Source: Adonisia turfae CCMR0081 (GTDB lineage Bacteria; Cyanobacteriota; Cyanobacteriia; Phormidesmidales; Phormidesmidaceae). Taken from it: DNA of 64,000 nucleotides. Within the stretch, counting starts at the first letter, position 1; every line of letters starts with the position of its first letter. The notes under the pieces were generated by a model. That model ran no database searches. It was not told the origin of the DNA and worked only from the letters and a program-made list of their open reading frames with translations. This document shows, piece after piece, positions 53,003 to 60,337 of this stretch. Both the position numbers and the translations under genes were made by a program. The stretch lies in assembly GCF_011009555.1 (NCBI RefSeq), contig NZ_QXHD01000004.1:3903859-3967858 (forward strand), written 5' to 3'.

Positions 53003-53350
53003 ATGATAAAACGACCCACCAACATTTACGACCAATACCACGCCCACGTTTATTTCGATGGCAGTTCTGTGGCAGCAGCCTCCTCACTATGTCAGAAGGC
53101 TGGAGAACTGTTTGGAGTGAAAATAGGCCGATTCCATCAGAAACCCATTGGACCGCACCCTTGCCGGAGCTGTCAACTGGCATTTGATAAAACCCAGTTT
53201 GATCAGCTGATCCCATGGCTGGAAAATAACCGAGGAGATTTCACGGTGCTTGTCCATGGGCTGACAGGAAACGATCTGCAAGATCATACTGAACATGCTT
53301 CCTGGCTCGGAAAGCCTATGCCACTAAATCTATTGATCTTCGGGGATTAG
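53003..53350 (+). CDS. DOPA 4,5-dioxygenase family protein
   Basis: A 115-residue protein matching the family throughout: QYHAHVYFDGSS near the start, RFHQKPIGPHPCRSCQLAF in the middle and FTVLVHGLTGNDLQDHTEHA with WLGKP near the end. Histidines in these motifs bind the iron. The enzymes open the ring of DOPA or related catechols; in plants and fungi relatives make betalain precursors. The in vivo catechol here is unknown. It is cotranscribed with the NMT1-like gene, and a tyrosinase cluster that could make catechols lies 7 kb away. Confidence 0.92.
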   Translation: MIKRPTNIYDQYHAHVYFDGSSVAAASSLCQKAGELFGVKIGRFHQKPIGPHPCRSCQLAFDKTQFDQLIPWLENNRGDFTVLVHGLTGNDLQDHTEHASWLGKPMPLNLLIFGD

Positions 53351-53439
53351 CATGGGTCTAAACAAAGCTCTTTAAGCGATGGAAACTCACTCTGGCCATT
53401 GTGCCTTAGGGAGGAAAAACTGACCCCTAACGTAACTAA

Positions 53440-54327
53440 TCAAAGCCCATTCAGCCAGTTCAAAATTGATTCATTGACCACCTCTGGGCGTTCATCATGG
53501 GGACAATGGCCAGTCTGAGGGATGGCCTGAAAGGTCGTTGGTGGCTGGGCACTGGGGGACTCACTGAGAGTCTTATATACGGCTGCTCCTTGAATCGGAG
53601 TCCAGGGGTCATTTTCCCCCCAGAGCACCAAGAGGGGCTGCTGAATTTTAGGTAACAGATCTTCGGGCTTTGGGCCAGCAGGTGCGGTCACAACAGAGGC
53701 AAACACTTTTTGGGCCCCTGGATCACAGGCAGGGCGATGTAGCATATCGACCAGTTCGTCTGTAATGGCGTCTCGATTGCGATAAACCTGCTTTAAGGAA
53801 CCCCGAATTCGAAACTTACGCCGCACTTCATTAAAAATAAAGGGACCAAATAGGTCAGAACTAACGAGCTGTGTAAATGTTCCCATAACAACTCGTAGGG
53901 GAAAATTCAGTTCATCCGGGCGATGGTTAAGGCCCCCGGCGCAGTTGAGGATTACTCCCCCTTGGGTCATGTCTGGCGCATTAGCCAGCATCATCAGGGT
54001 AATGAGTCCACCAATGGAATTGCCAATAAAGACAGCCGGTCGCCCAATGTGCTCTTGCCAATAGTCCTGCAGCAATGATTCCCAAATTTCGAGAGAGTAG
54101 TCGAGGGCCGGTTTATCCGATGCACCAAAGCCTAAGAGATCCAGAGCATGCACCTGATAGCCAGCTTCAGCCAGGACAGGGATATTTTTGCGCCAATGCC
54201 CGACCGATGCGCCAAAGCCATGGACTAGCACAATTGGTAATCCAGCCCCCTGAACGGTATGACAAATGCGGTGCCCTCGCCAGGTCCAATATTGCTTTTC
54301 AAGAGCGGTGGTTAATTGAGCGGTCAT
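53440..54327 (-). CDS. Alpha/beta hydrolase fold protein
   Basis: About 295 residues with the fold's landmarks: oxyanion loop IVLVHGFGASVGHWRKN, nucleophile elbow GNSIGG (Ser about 115), acid near LVLWGENDPWTPI and the catalytic His in IPQTGHCPHDERPEV. A cap region lies between. Cyanobacterial proteins of this type are often linked to chlorophyll or lipid metabolism, but substrate cannot be assigned. The frame extends to 54453; ATG 54327 (MTAQLTTALEKQYWTWRG) is the usual start in this family. Confidence 0.88.
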   Translation of the reverse strand: MTAQLTTALEKQYWTWRGHRICHTVQGAGLPIVLVHGFGASVGHWRKNIPVLAEAGYQVHALDLLGFGASDKPALDYSLEIWESLLQDYWQEHIGRPAVFIGNSIGGLITLMMLANAPDMTQGGVILNCAGGLNHRPDELNFPLRVVMGTFTQLVSSDLFGPFIFNEVRRKFRIRGSLKQVYRNRDAITDELVDMLHRPACDPGAQKVFASVVTAPAGPKPEDLLPKIQQPLLVLWGENDPWTPIQGAAVYKTLSESPSAQPPTTFQAIPQTGHCPHDERPEVVNESILNWLNGL

Positions 54328-54611
54328 AGATGCTTTGTTAGGAGAAGAAATGAAAACGAGCTGCGTTGACGGCAGAGAGTCCTTCTTCATCATAAAGCGG
54401 TTCTTGTTAGAGGGGGGGCCCAGTATTGGGGTGGTCTGGGTGATTTTGGGCAAGACCTGGTTGCTTGAGCGCAGGCTGTGGCTGTGTGGTGAAATGTGCG
54501 ATCGCGATCCCTATGATCAAGATTGACTGTGCAAAAGGTATTAATTCTTATTTAGCTAACGCACATGTATCGCAATCTGGCAAGAGCCCTATACTGAAAA
54601 CTTGATGAAGC

Positions 54612-54728
54612 TGTCTGGATAACTCCGGCATTAGATTTTTATCCAGACAGTTTCGGGATAACTCCGACTGGGAGGTATTTATCTAGACAAAGTCTGGATA
54701 ACGCATAGGTAGGTCCTAGTGGGATAGG
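54612..54728. repeat. Three degenerate 39-bp tandem repeats with internal inverted repeats
   Basis: Units begin at 54612, 54651 and 54690. Each carries (T/G)GGATAAC at the same phase (54617, 54656, 54695). Within units, CTGTCTGGATAA (54611-54622) pairs with TTATCCAGACAG (54639-54650), and TTATCTAGACA (54679-54689) faces GTCTGGATAA. There are no spacers, so this is not CRISPR. It lies in the gap before a hypothetical gene. Confidence 0.65.
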
Positions 54729-54990
54729 CTGCAGATATAATTACGACCTTGTGAAAAGGTAGAGCACTGTTGGGATAGTCATCGGGAGATAGATTATCAC
54801 AGCAATTGTTCGTAAAAATGGACATCTGAGCACAACTTTAAGCAGATTTGGTCTCGTACTGCCCTAGTTGCTTTCTGGGAAAAATTCTCATTTTTTGATA
54901 CCTCCTGATCTTTGCTCAGGCATGGCGAGAATTACTATAGTTGATAGTATGGATCTATTTAACTCAATAGAATTGACTTCTAATCTCTAT

Positions 54991-55932
54991 ATGGCGTACC
55001 AGGAAGAAAATACAAGTCAAAAGCAGAAGGATTCCAAAATTCAAGGCTTTCTTGCTACTCTTAATACTTTCAAAGTCGGATTTATCAGTGGTTTACTGAT
55101 AACGTTCTTGGCATCAATTGGCGTAGGACATTTGTTCCTTAACATCTTTAAACTAGGTTCTGTATCTATTGGTGACAAGAGCTTCGGTCAAGTAGCATCT
55201 CCCGTAAGCAGTACAGATGACTCAAACGTACAAGACGTTGAATCTAGTCAAATTGAACAAAATGATGGTGAGGTTCAAAACTCAGAAGGTATAAATCAGG
55301 CTATTGATGGGACAATCAACCAGGAAAGCTCAAATAACCGAACTTCTAATGAATTAGGGAGTAATCTCGAAAACAGTGAAATCAGTGGAGAAACTGTATC
55401 AGTAACAATTAACTATAACAGTAACGCAGACCTTCCAGGTTTTGACCCTAATAAAGGATATGTAGAGACACCACCGGACATTGGTCAATTCAACGATGCC
55501 ATATTAATTACGAATGTTGGCCTAGGATCACAATATGCTACGTTCTCGACTAGAGAAGTGTTTATTAATAAAAAAAAGTATGATTCTACCTTTTCTCTAA
55601 TTACTGATGGAAATTTGCCAACTAGAGTAAGCTTTAACCTAGAGCTCCCAGGCGTCAAGGCAGACGGTGTTTTCTTGCAGTTTGGATTAGCAGATCTTTC
55701 TTCAGGAACAACAACACTCACCTATTTAGTAAATGTTTTTGGTGATGGAGAAATTCTATGGTCAAACCAGATCAAGTATGAAGAGTCACAAATTTCTTCT
55801 GTAGTTCTTAATACTACAGGCATACAAGACATCTATATTGAATATCAAGTTGTTGAGAGTGCTGGCATTAGTAACTCCAGACTTAGAAATTACCCTCTTT
55901 ATTTTACGGAAGCTAAAGTTCTAGAAAATTAA
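54991..55932 (+). CDS. Membrane-anchored hypothetical protein with C-terminal beta domain
   Basis: About 313 residues starting MAYQEENTSQKQKDSK, one membrane helix about 24-50 (VGFISGLLITFLASIGVGHL), a long polar low-complexity linker rich in N, S, E and Q, and a beta-rich C-terminal domain (DAILITNVGLGSQYATFSTR, FNLELPGVKADGVFLQFG, LTYLVNVFGDGEILW) that resembles the NPCBM/galactose-binding type. It would sit in the membrane with the beta domain outside. The frame is open to 54868 with several possible starts. It is AT-rich compared with the neighbours, which suggests transfer. Confidence 0.6.
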   Translation: MAYQEENTSQKQKDSKIQGFLATLNTFKVGFISGLLITFLASIGVGHLFLNIFKLGSVSIGDKSFGQVASPVSSTDDSNVQDVESSQIEQNDGEVQNSEGINQAIDGTINQESSNNRTSNELGSNLENSEISGETVSVTINYNSNADLPGFDPNKGYVETPPDIGQFNDAILITNVGLGSQYATFSTREVFINKKKYDSTFSLITDGNLPTRVSFNLELPGVKADGVFLQFGLADLSSGTTTLTYLVNVFGDGEILWSNQIKYEESQISSVVLNTTGIQDIYIEYQVVESAGISNSRLRNYPLYFTEAKVLEN

Positions 55933-56238
55933 TGACTCTAGTGTTGCACTCTCCTCACTATTTATCCAGAAAACCATGAGGAATGACTGGACTCTCTTCC
56001 TCGCACTAATCAGACGGGTAAATGCCCTCTGCAATAAACTGATGCACACTGGAATATTTCCACTCTTGTGGCCTCTTACACAATCCATGATGGGATAGAT
56101 CGCTTACACAAGCTTCTGTACAATCTCTATAGTTCCGAATTCTTTAGCTAAATTCTCAAGCGAAGCTGTTCCCCCTGCTAACTCTGGTTAGACATAGACA
56201 GAATAATCAAACCGCTAAATTTACCAAGTTTAGCAAAA
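55933..56238. other. Gap between the anchored protein and the LRR gene
   Basis: About 300 bp between two converging genes. No hairpin with a clear T-run and no reading frame of interest was seen. A partial direct repeat of CGCTTACACAA-type sequence occurs near 56101. Confidence 0.4.
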
Positions 56239-57222
56239 TCAAAAATCATCGTATGACCCTAAAAGAACTACACCTTCAGGAAAGGTATAGTCAGCAGAGT
56301 TATAATCATCTAAAGGGTTATCTCTAAGATCAAGCTCTTCCAAACTTGTAAGTTGATTAATACTCTGAGGAATATTTCTTAATTGGTTCCAACCCAATAT
56401 CAGGCCAGTTAAGTTGCTAAGCTGAGCAATCTCACTAGGTATTGATTGAAGATTATTACCCAACAGATCAAGATGAACCAATTTGTTAAGTTGGCAAATT
56501 GATAATGGCAATGATTTGATCTTATTAATTCCTATGTACAGAGCCTCTAGAGCTCTCATATCCGATATCTCTGCAGGTACGGCGTCTAATTGATTATCCT
56601 CAAGCCTTAAGTACTTCAAAGATTGCAGTTTCGTAACGCTAATGGGAAACTTAACAAAAAAGTTCTTGCTAAGGTTTAAGTCCTCAAGGGCATCATTCTC
56701 ATCTATTTCAATAGGCAGTTTTTTGAGACGATTATCATCCAGTAGAAGAATTTTGAGGGATTTCAATTGAAGAGCTTCTGAAGATACTACGCAAATTCGA
56801 TTAAAAGAAAGATTAAGCCATTCCAACCCCTCTAAACTAGACTTGTCTAGATCGATTACAGTGAGCCTATTTCTAGAAACATCTAATTCCTTTAATCTAA
56901 TTAAACTTGAAATCTCTTTTGGAAACAGTTTGAAATCATTATTGGTCAAAAAAGCTCTTTCAAGCTGCTTTAATTGAGAAAAGGAATGTGGTAGATGTGC
57001 TATTCTGTTGGAACTTAAATTGATTTCCTCTAAGCTACTTAAATTACCTATCTCTAATGGCAGTTCTACTAAATGATTAGACGAGAGATTGAGTTTTATG
57101 AGCTGATTAAGCTCACCTATGTTAGAGGGCAACTCGTCTATCCGTTTGCCTGATAGGTCGAGACTCTTTGTGCCATTACGGGCAGCTTGTTCTAGAACTT
57201 CAATTAACTCTGACTTCTCCAA
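56239..57222 (-). CDS. Leucine-rich-repeat protein
   Basis: A 327-residue protein of about thirteen 23-residue LRRs (for example LNLSSNHLVELPLEIGNLSS and YIGINKIKSLPLSICQLNKL), of the LxxLxLxxNxLxxLPxxI bacterial type. The N-terminus (ELIEVLEQAARNGTKSLDLS) is that of cyanobacterial LRR and Roco proteins, but no Roc-COR GTPase follows; it ends in a short acidic tail. There is no signal peptide. It is likely a protein-binding module in the cytoplasm. A 46-codon frame lies 24 bp upstream on the same strand. Confidence 0.88.
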   Translation of the reverse strand: MEKSELIEVLEQAARNGTKSLDLSGKRIDELPSNIGELNQLIKLNLSSNHLVELPLEIGNLSSLEEINLSSNRIAHLPHSFSQLKQLERAFLTNNDFKLFPKEISSLIRLKELDVSRNRLTVIDLDKSSLEGLEWLNLSFNRICVVSSEALQLKSLKILLLDDNRLKKLPIEIDENDALEDLNLSKNFFVKFPISVTKLQSLKYLRLEDNQLDAVPAEISDMRALEALYIGINKIKSLPLSICQLNKLVHLDLLGNNLQSIPSEIAQLSNLTGLILGWNQLRNIPQSINQLTSLEELDLRDNPLDDYNSADYTFPEGVVLLGSYDDF

Positions 57223-57246
57223 AGCTCCTTTTTCACCATTAATAAA

Positions 57247-57387
57247 CTACATACTGTTAGAGAAATCTGGGTCAAATAAAGAAGTAGGACATGAACCGTT
57301 CTCAATGCAGAATCGCTCTAACTCGCGAGCATACTCTTCTTCAGTATTACAGTCATCGAAGTCGCATGGGAAAATTGGCGTCATCAT
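57247..57387 (-). CDS. Small ORF upstream of the LRR gene (tentative)
   Basis: A 46-codon frame, MMTPIFPCDFDDCNTEEEY, then ARELERFCIENGSCPTSLF and DPDFSNSM, ends 24 bp before the LRR start. The composition is protein-like, acidic, with four cysteines. It overlaps the tail of the RAYT remnant and has no clear ribosome binding site, so it may be the C-terminal relic of another gene. Confidence 0.35.
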   Translation of the reverse strand: MMTPIFPCDFDDCNTEEEYARELERFCIENGSCPTSLFDPDFSNSM

Positions 57388-57592
57388 CTGGCAACGTTAA
57401 GAGGCGATGAAAATGTTCCGGCAATAATACAATAGCCTCGATTGAAAATGGATGGTGTTTTTTAACGGTAATGAAGGCGTCTCGAAGTGCTCGACGTACC
57501 ATATTACGACATAATCAAGGAACCCGTTGATAGGTGACTTGGGTGATAAAGTAGGTACCTCCAGCCATGTAGGGACGACGGTAATTTAGCAT
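57353..57592 (-). pseudogene. REP-associated tyrosine transposase (RAYT) remnant
   Basis: The frame begins MLNYRRPYMAGGTYFITQVT and continues YQRVP, an in-frame TGA where the family has tryptophan, then RRALRDAFITVKKHHPF, SIEAIVLLPEHFHRLLTLPD. The HxH metal motif is kept (HFH), but the protein stops at MRLR before the catalytic tyrosine. It is therefore inactive. RAYTs are single-domain relatives of IS200/IS605 transposases that act on REP sequences. Confidence 0.8.
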
Positions 57593-57654
57593 CTTGAGAG
57601 CGGCAGTGATTATGTTCACTAGGGTGCCCAAGATGGAGTGGTGTTCCCGAAGGC

Positions 57655-57709
57655 GGTGCGTTCCAATTCTGGGAGAAGTATGAAAAATGTCTGTAGTCAG
57701 GAACGCACC
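57655..57709. repeat. REP-like inverted repeat next to the RAYT remnant
   Basis: GGTGCGTTCC (57655-57664) and its exact complement GGAACGCACC (57700-57709) with 35 bp between. It is about 60 bp upstream of the RAYT start. GGTGCGTT-containing palindromes often accompany RAYT genes in cyanobacteria. Confidence 0.5.
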
Positions 57710-57875
57710 CTACGCTTGCTTCAAGGAAATCCATCTGAAATCTTTGATCTGCTAAAGCTTAAAATTTTTCGAGAAAATTATTATAGTGGTCAAGGTCCTA
57801 ACGACAGCGAAGAAGGATCGCCTTAAAGTAATCAAATCAATGTAAGAAAATAGAGTTATTTTGGTAATTGGCATC

Positions 57876-57959
57876 GGTTAACATTGCGTTGGTGCGGCGG
57901 AGCAAAGATCATCAACTACAATTCAAGATGCTGACCGCCGCACAATTCCAACGTTATGT
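57876..57959 (+). other. attC-like site (candidate integron recombination site)
   Basis: GGTTAAC at 57876-57882 and GTTATGT at 57953-57959 resemble the R'' and R' core boxes. Between them, GTTGG-TGCGGCGG (57888-57900) pairs with CCGCCGCA...CCAAC (57935-57952) with an unpaired CAATT, as in the L boxes and spacer of attC hairpins. The next gene starts 12 bp later. R' is a non-consensus GTTATGT, so this is a candidate only. Confidence 0.4.
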
Positions 57960-57970
57960 GACAAAGGCAT

Positions 57971-58801
57971 ATGGATGACATCTTCGCAGATGCAAACCGC
58001 CGAGAAGACCAACTCTACAATGAACTCGCAGCTAGCCCCGTTAGCGAGTTGACCGGCGTTGTCAGCTCTAATGGCGTCGGTGCTGGAAAATCCGGTGGAC
58101 AAGAACTTTGGTCGTTGCTACTCACCTTTGATGCGTGGCGCGTTGGCTCAGACCCGGTCCGAACTGAGTCCCTCACGCTTCGCCGTCGAGTCACCGATGT
58201 CGAACTTCGGACGTTTCAAGCTTTAATAGATGCAGAAACGATAATCAGAGTTAGGGCTCGCATCGCCGAGAACAATGTACTTGGTAGCCCCCAGGGGCAG
58301 CTTGAAGAATTCATCCAAGTTGATCTGGCAGATTCCGAGTTGCACACACATTTGGCCGAACTCCAGAAACCAGTAATACATCAAGACAAGCGATTTGGCA
58401 CTCTTACGTTCGATCGACAGGTAAGCTGGTATTCCGGCAATGTGAAATGGCATGGTGAAGCCGTCGACTTGAATGTGAACGTTGAAGAAGCTGACGAACT
58501 CATTCCCGCACTCCATGTCGCCTACGCGCTCTGGGATGCCGAATCAGCTTGGAGTAAACGAGTCAGCGACTATGCTGTTGAAAAACTCTTGCCACTGAAG
58601 AACGACAACTGGCTTAGCGATGAAGAAATGGAATTATCACCAGAGAAATTCAAGAAGAAAATGACTTTGCAGTCTATCTCTGTCTATCCGGATGGCGAAT
58701 TTGAATTCTGGCACGACGATGGTGATTTATTCTGGGGGCACTCAATCCAGATATCGGGCAACCTGACCGATGGGCTAACCCATGCTGACATTCCCGGATA
58801 G
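57971..58801 (+). CDS. DUF2262 domain protein
   Basis: A 276-residue protein. The C-terminal 140 residues match DUF2262 (FGTLTFDRQVSWYSGNVKWH, ALWDAESAWSKRVSDYAVE, WLSDEEMELSPEKFKKKMTL, FEFWHDDGDLFWGHSIQI). The N-terminal half is an unassigned domain. Genes of this kind are found in variable genomic regions and their role is unknown. It is flanked by attC-like sequence before and GTTAGGT after (58817-58823), as expected for a gene cassette. The GC content is higher than in the neighbouring LRR gene. Confidence 0.85.
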   Translation: MDDIFADANRREDQLYNELAASPVSELTGVVSSNGVGAGKSGGQELWSLLLTFDAWRVGSDPVRTESLTLRRRVTDVELRTFQALIDAETIIRVRARIAENNVLGSPQGQLEEFIQVDLADSELHTHLAELQKPVIHQDKRFGTLTFDRQVSWYSGNVKWHGEAVDLNVNVEEADELIPALHVAYALWDAESAWSKRVSDYAVEKLLPLKNDNWLSDEEMELSPEKFKKKMTLQSISVYPDGEFEFWHDDGDLFWGHSIQISGNLTDGLTHADIPG

Positions 58802-58891
58802 TCACATAAGACAGACGTTAGGTGTCTTGAGTTACTGGTTAAGATGTAGCATAAAATAGCTCTTCAGAGCCTAGTGATAGGTCATCTTGGT

Positions 58892-59515
58892 ATGCGAAGG
58901 ATACGAGATATTGAGATTACTGCTCAAGGAGTGAAAAGTTACTTCATCGACTGGGAAGAGGGATTTTTTACAGGCAACTGTTGCCAGGGAATTGAGTTAA
59001 TAGAGACTGAGCAAGGACTGACATTTACGCTTGATGTACCTGGAACTTTGCGAGTCGCTTGTACTTCGCTCGAAATCTTGCAGCACCCGGACGGGAAAGA
59101 GATTGTTCAACCTTGGTTTAGCTCTACTGATTTTTCTGCTTATGCTATATTGCAGAGATTACCAACCCCGGAAGATTGGATGAATCACTTTCACGAACAA
59201 GGTTGGGATGTAGTTTGGCGTTATTACCATAGTAATGAACAAGCATTGGATCGAGTCCCAAATGATTACACAGGATGGTTCCTTCAGCTTCGTTCTCGCT
59301 TAGATGAAAATCCACAAGGTTTATTTTTTAAGCACTGTCAGTTAGAAGGAGAGAAATTTTCACTGAGCTTGTATAATGATGACCCTGCCATACAAAGGTT
59401 GTGGGTTGAGGCAGGAAAGTATGTTGCAAATTTCCCAAAAGTATCGGTTTGGTGCGGCAACACTATTATGAACCAAACAGAGTGGCTTGCCCATCTCGCG
59501 CAATTCGACACCTAA
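58892..59515 (+). CDS. Hypothetical protein, possible cassette gene
   Basis: About 207 residues starting MRRIRDIEITAQGVKSYFID, soluble, with aromatic-rich stretches (WMNHFHEQGWDVVWRYYHS, TGWFLQLRSRLDENPQGLFF). No family is recognised. The gene is bracketed by TTAGGTGTC (58818-58826) and its complement GACACCTAA (59507-59515), the second one overlapping the stop codon. The frame extends to a GTG at 58874. Confidence 0.6.
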   Translation: MRRIRDIEITAQGVKSYFIDWEEGFFTGNCCQGIELIETEQGLTFTLDVPGTLRVACTSLEILQHPDGKEIVQPWFSSTDFSAYAILQRLPTPEDWMNHFHEQGWDVVWRYYHSNEQALDRVPNDYTGWFLQLRSRLDENPQGLFFKHCQLEGEKFSLSLYNDDPAIQRLWVEAGKYVANFPKVSVWCGNTIMNQTEWLAHLAQFDT

Positions 59516-59526
59516 TATAGGATCTG

Positions 59527-59923
59527 AGGTGGACGCGGACGCTTATTCACTGGGCGTCGTTCGGTATTTTAGCCGCGCCGCTAAGTTCGAACATGTTAGG
59601 CAATGTCGGAAGTTCCACAAAATAGTCGGACCTGAGAGCAGTGTTCTCCTTGAGCGCAACAAAGCCGTCTATATCGAGATACCTAAAGTCGCCTGCACGA
59701 GCCTAAAATCGAGATCGCACCGCTTGTGGGTGTCGACCCCAGAGCCATCATCGCTTCTACTGCGAAATACCCGGCAACAGCGATGCGGGTCGGCTTAACT
59801 GGCACATCCGTTGAACCCTCAACCAATGCTAATGCAAACTCACTATTCTGTTCCCGTCACCCAAGGAGCATATTCTATGGTGTTAGTGCCTTAGCAAGAG
59901 ACAATCAAAGCATCTGGCATTGA
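59527..59923 (+). pseudogene. Sulfotransferase-like pseudogene
   Basis: RNKAVYIEIPKVACTSLKS is the PAPS-binding loop of Golgi-type carbohydrate sulfotransferases (Sulfotransfer_2). The frame then shifts at about 59703-59712: the continuation IAPLVGVDPRAIIASTAKY lies in another frame, consistent with loss of one A in an A-run. The downstream frame ends in HPRSIFYGVSALARDNQSIW before any 3'-phosphate motif. It is a decayed or truncated copy and unrelated in sequence to the sulfotransferase at 15537. Confidence 0.6.
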
Positions 59924-60086
59924 ACCAGCCAAAAATATAAATCGTTTGCTTGTAGCATGGATCGACTTATATATAATAGGCATAGATATACACAATCCAA
60001 CGAGCGTCATCCGTAAACGCTTATAAGTGAGCAGAGTATCTCTTTGTAAGGAATACTACAAATACAAATTTTGCCTTAATTGGCTT

Positions 60087-60133
60087 AAAGGGGCGGTTAT
60101 CAAAGCTCAAGATAGCTTTATCACCCCTTTTTT
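60087..60133 (+). terminator. Terminator-like hairpin with T6 tail
   Basis: AAAGGGG (60087-60093) pairs with CCCCTTT (60124-60130), with AAAGCT/AGCTTT nearer the loop and a bulge between, followed by TTT. No intact gene ends upstream, so it may end a small RNA transcribed from the 59924-60086 gap or the pseudogene transcript. The rest of the 375-bp gap before the tyrosinase shows nothing else. Confidence 0.6.
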
Positions 60134-60337
60134 GTTGATGCTCGTTATGAATATTTGTTTCAAAAAGAACCCGAAATCGTCGCTCTCTGAATAAATTTAC
60201 AATAATTTATCGTACTACATCTGGCAAAGCCGATAAAATTCGTCTATGCGGACGAAATCACCCTCCATTATGGATGGATAGAATTTTCACAACGTAAAGT
60301 GCTGCTTTTCGACAATAGCCTTTGTAATGTATTTTAC

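Noticed and set aside
54612..54728. CRISPR array
   Set aside because: The 39-bp units are degenerate and directly adjacent, with no unique spacers and no cas genes nearby.
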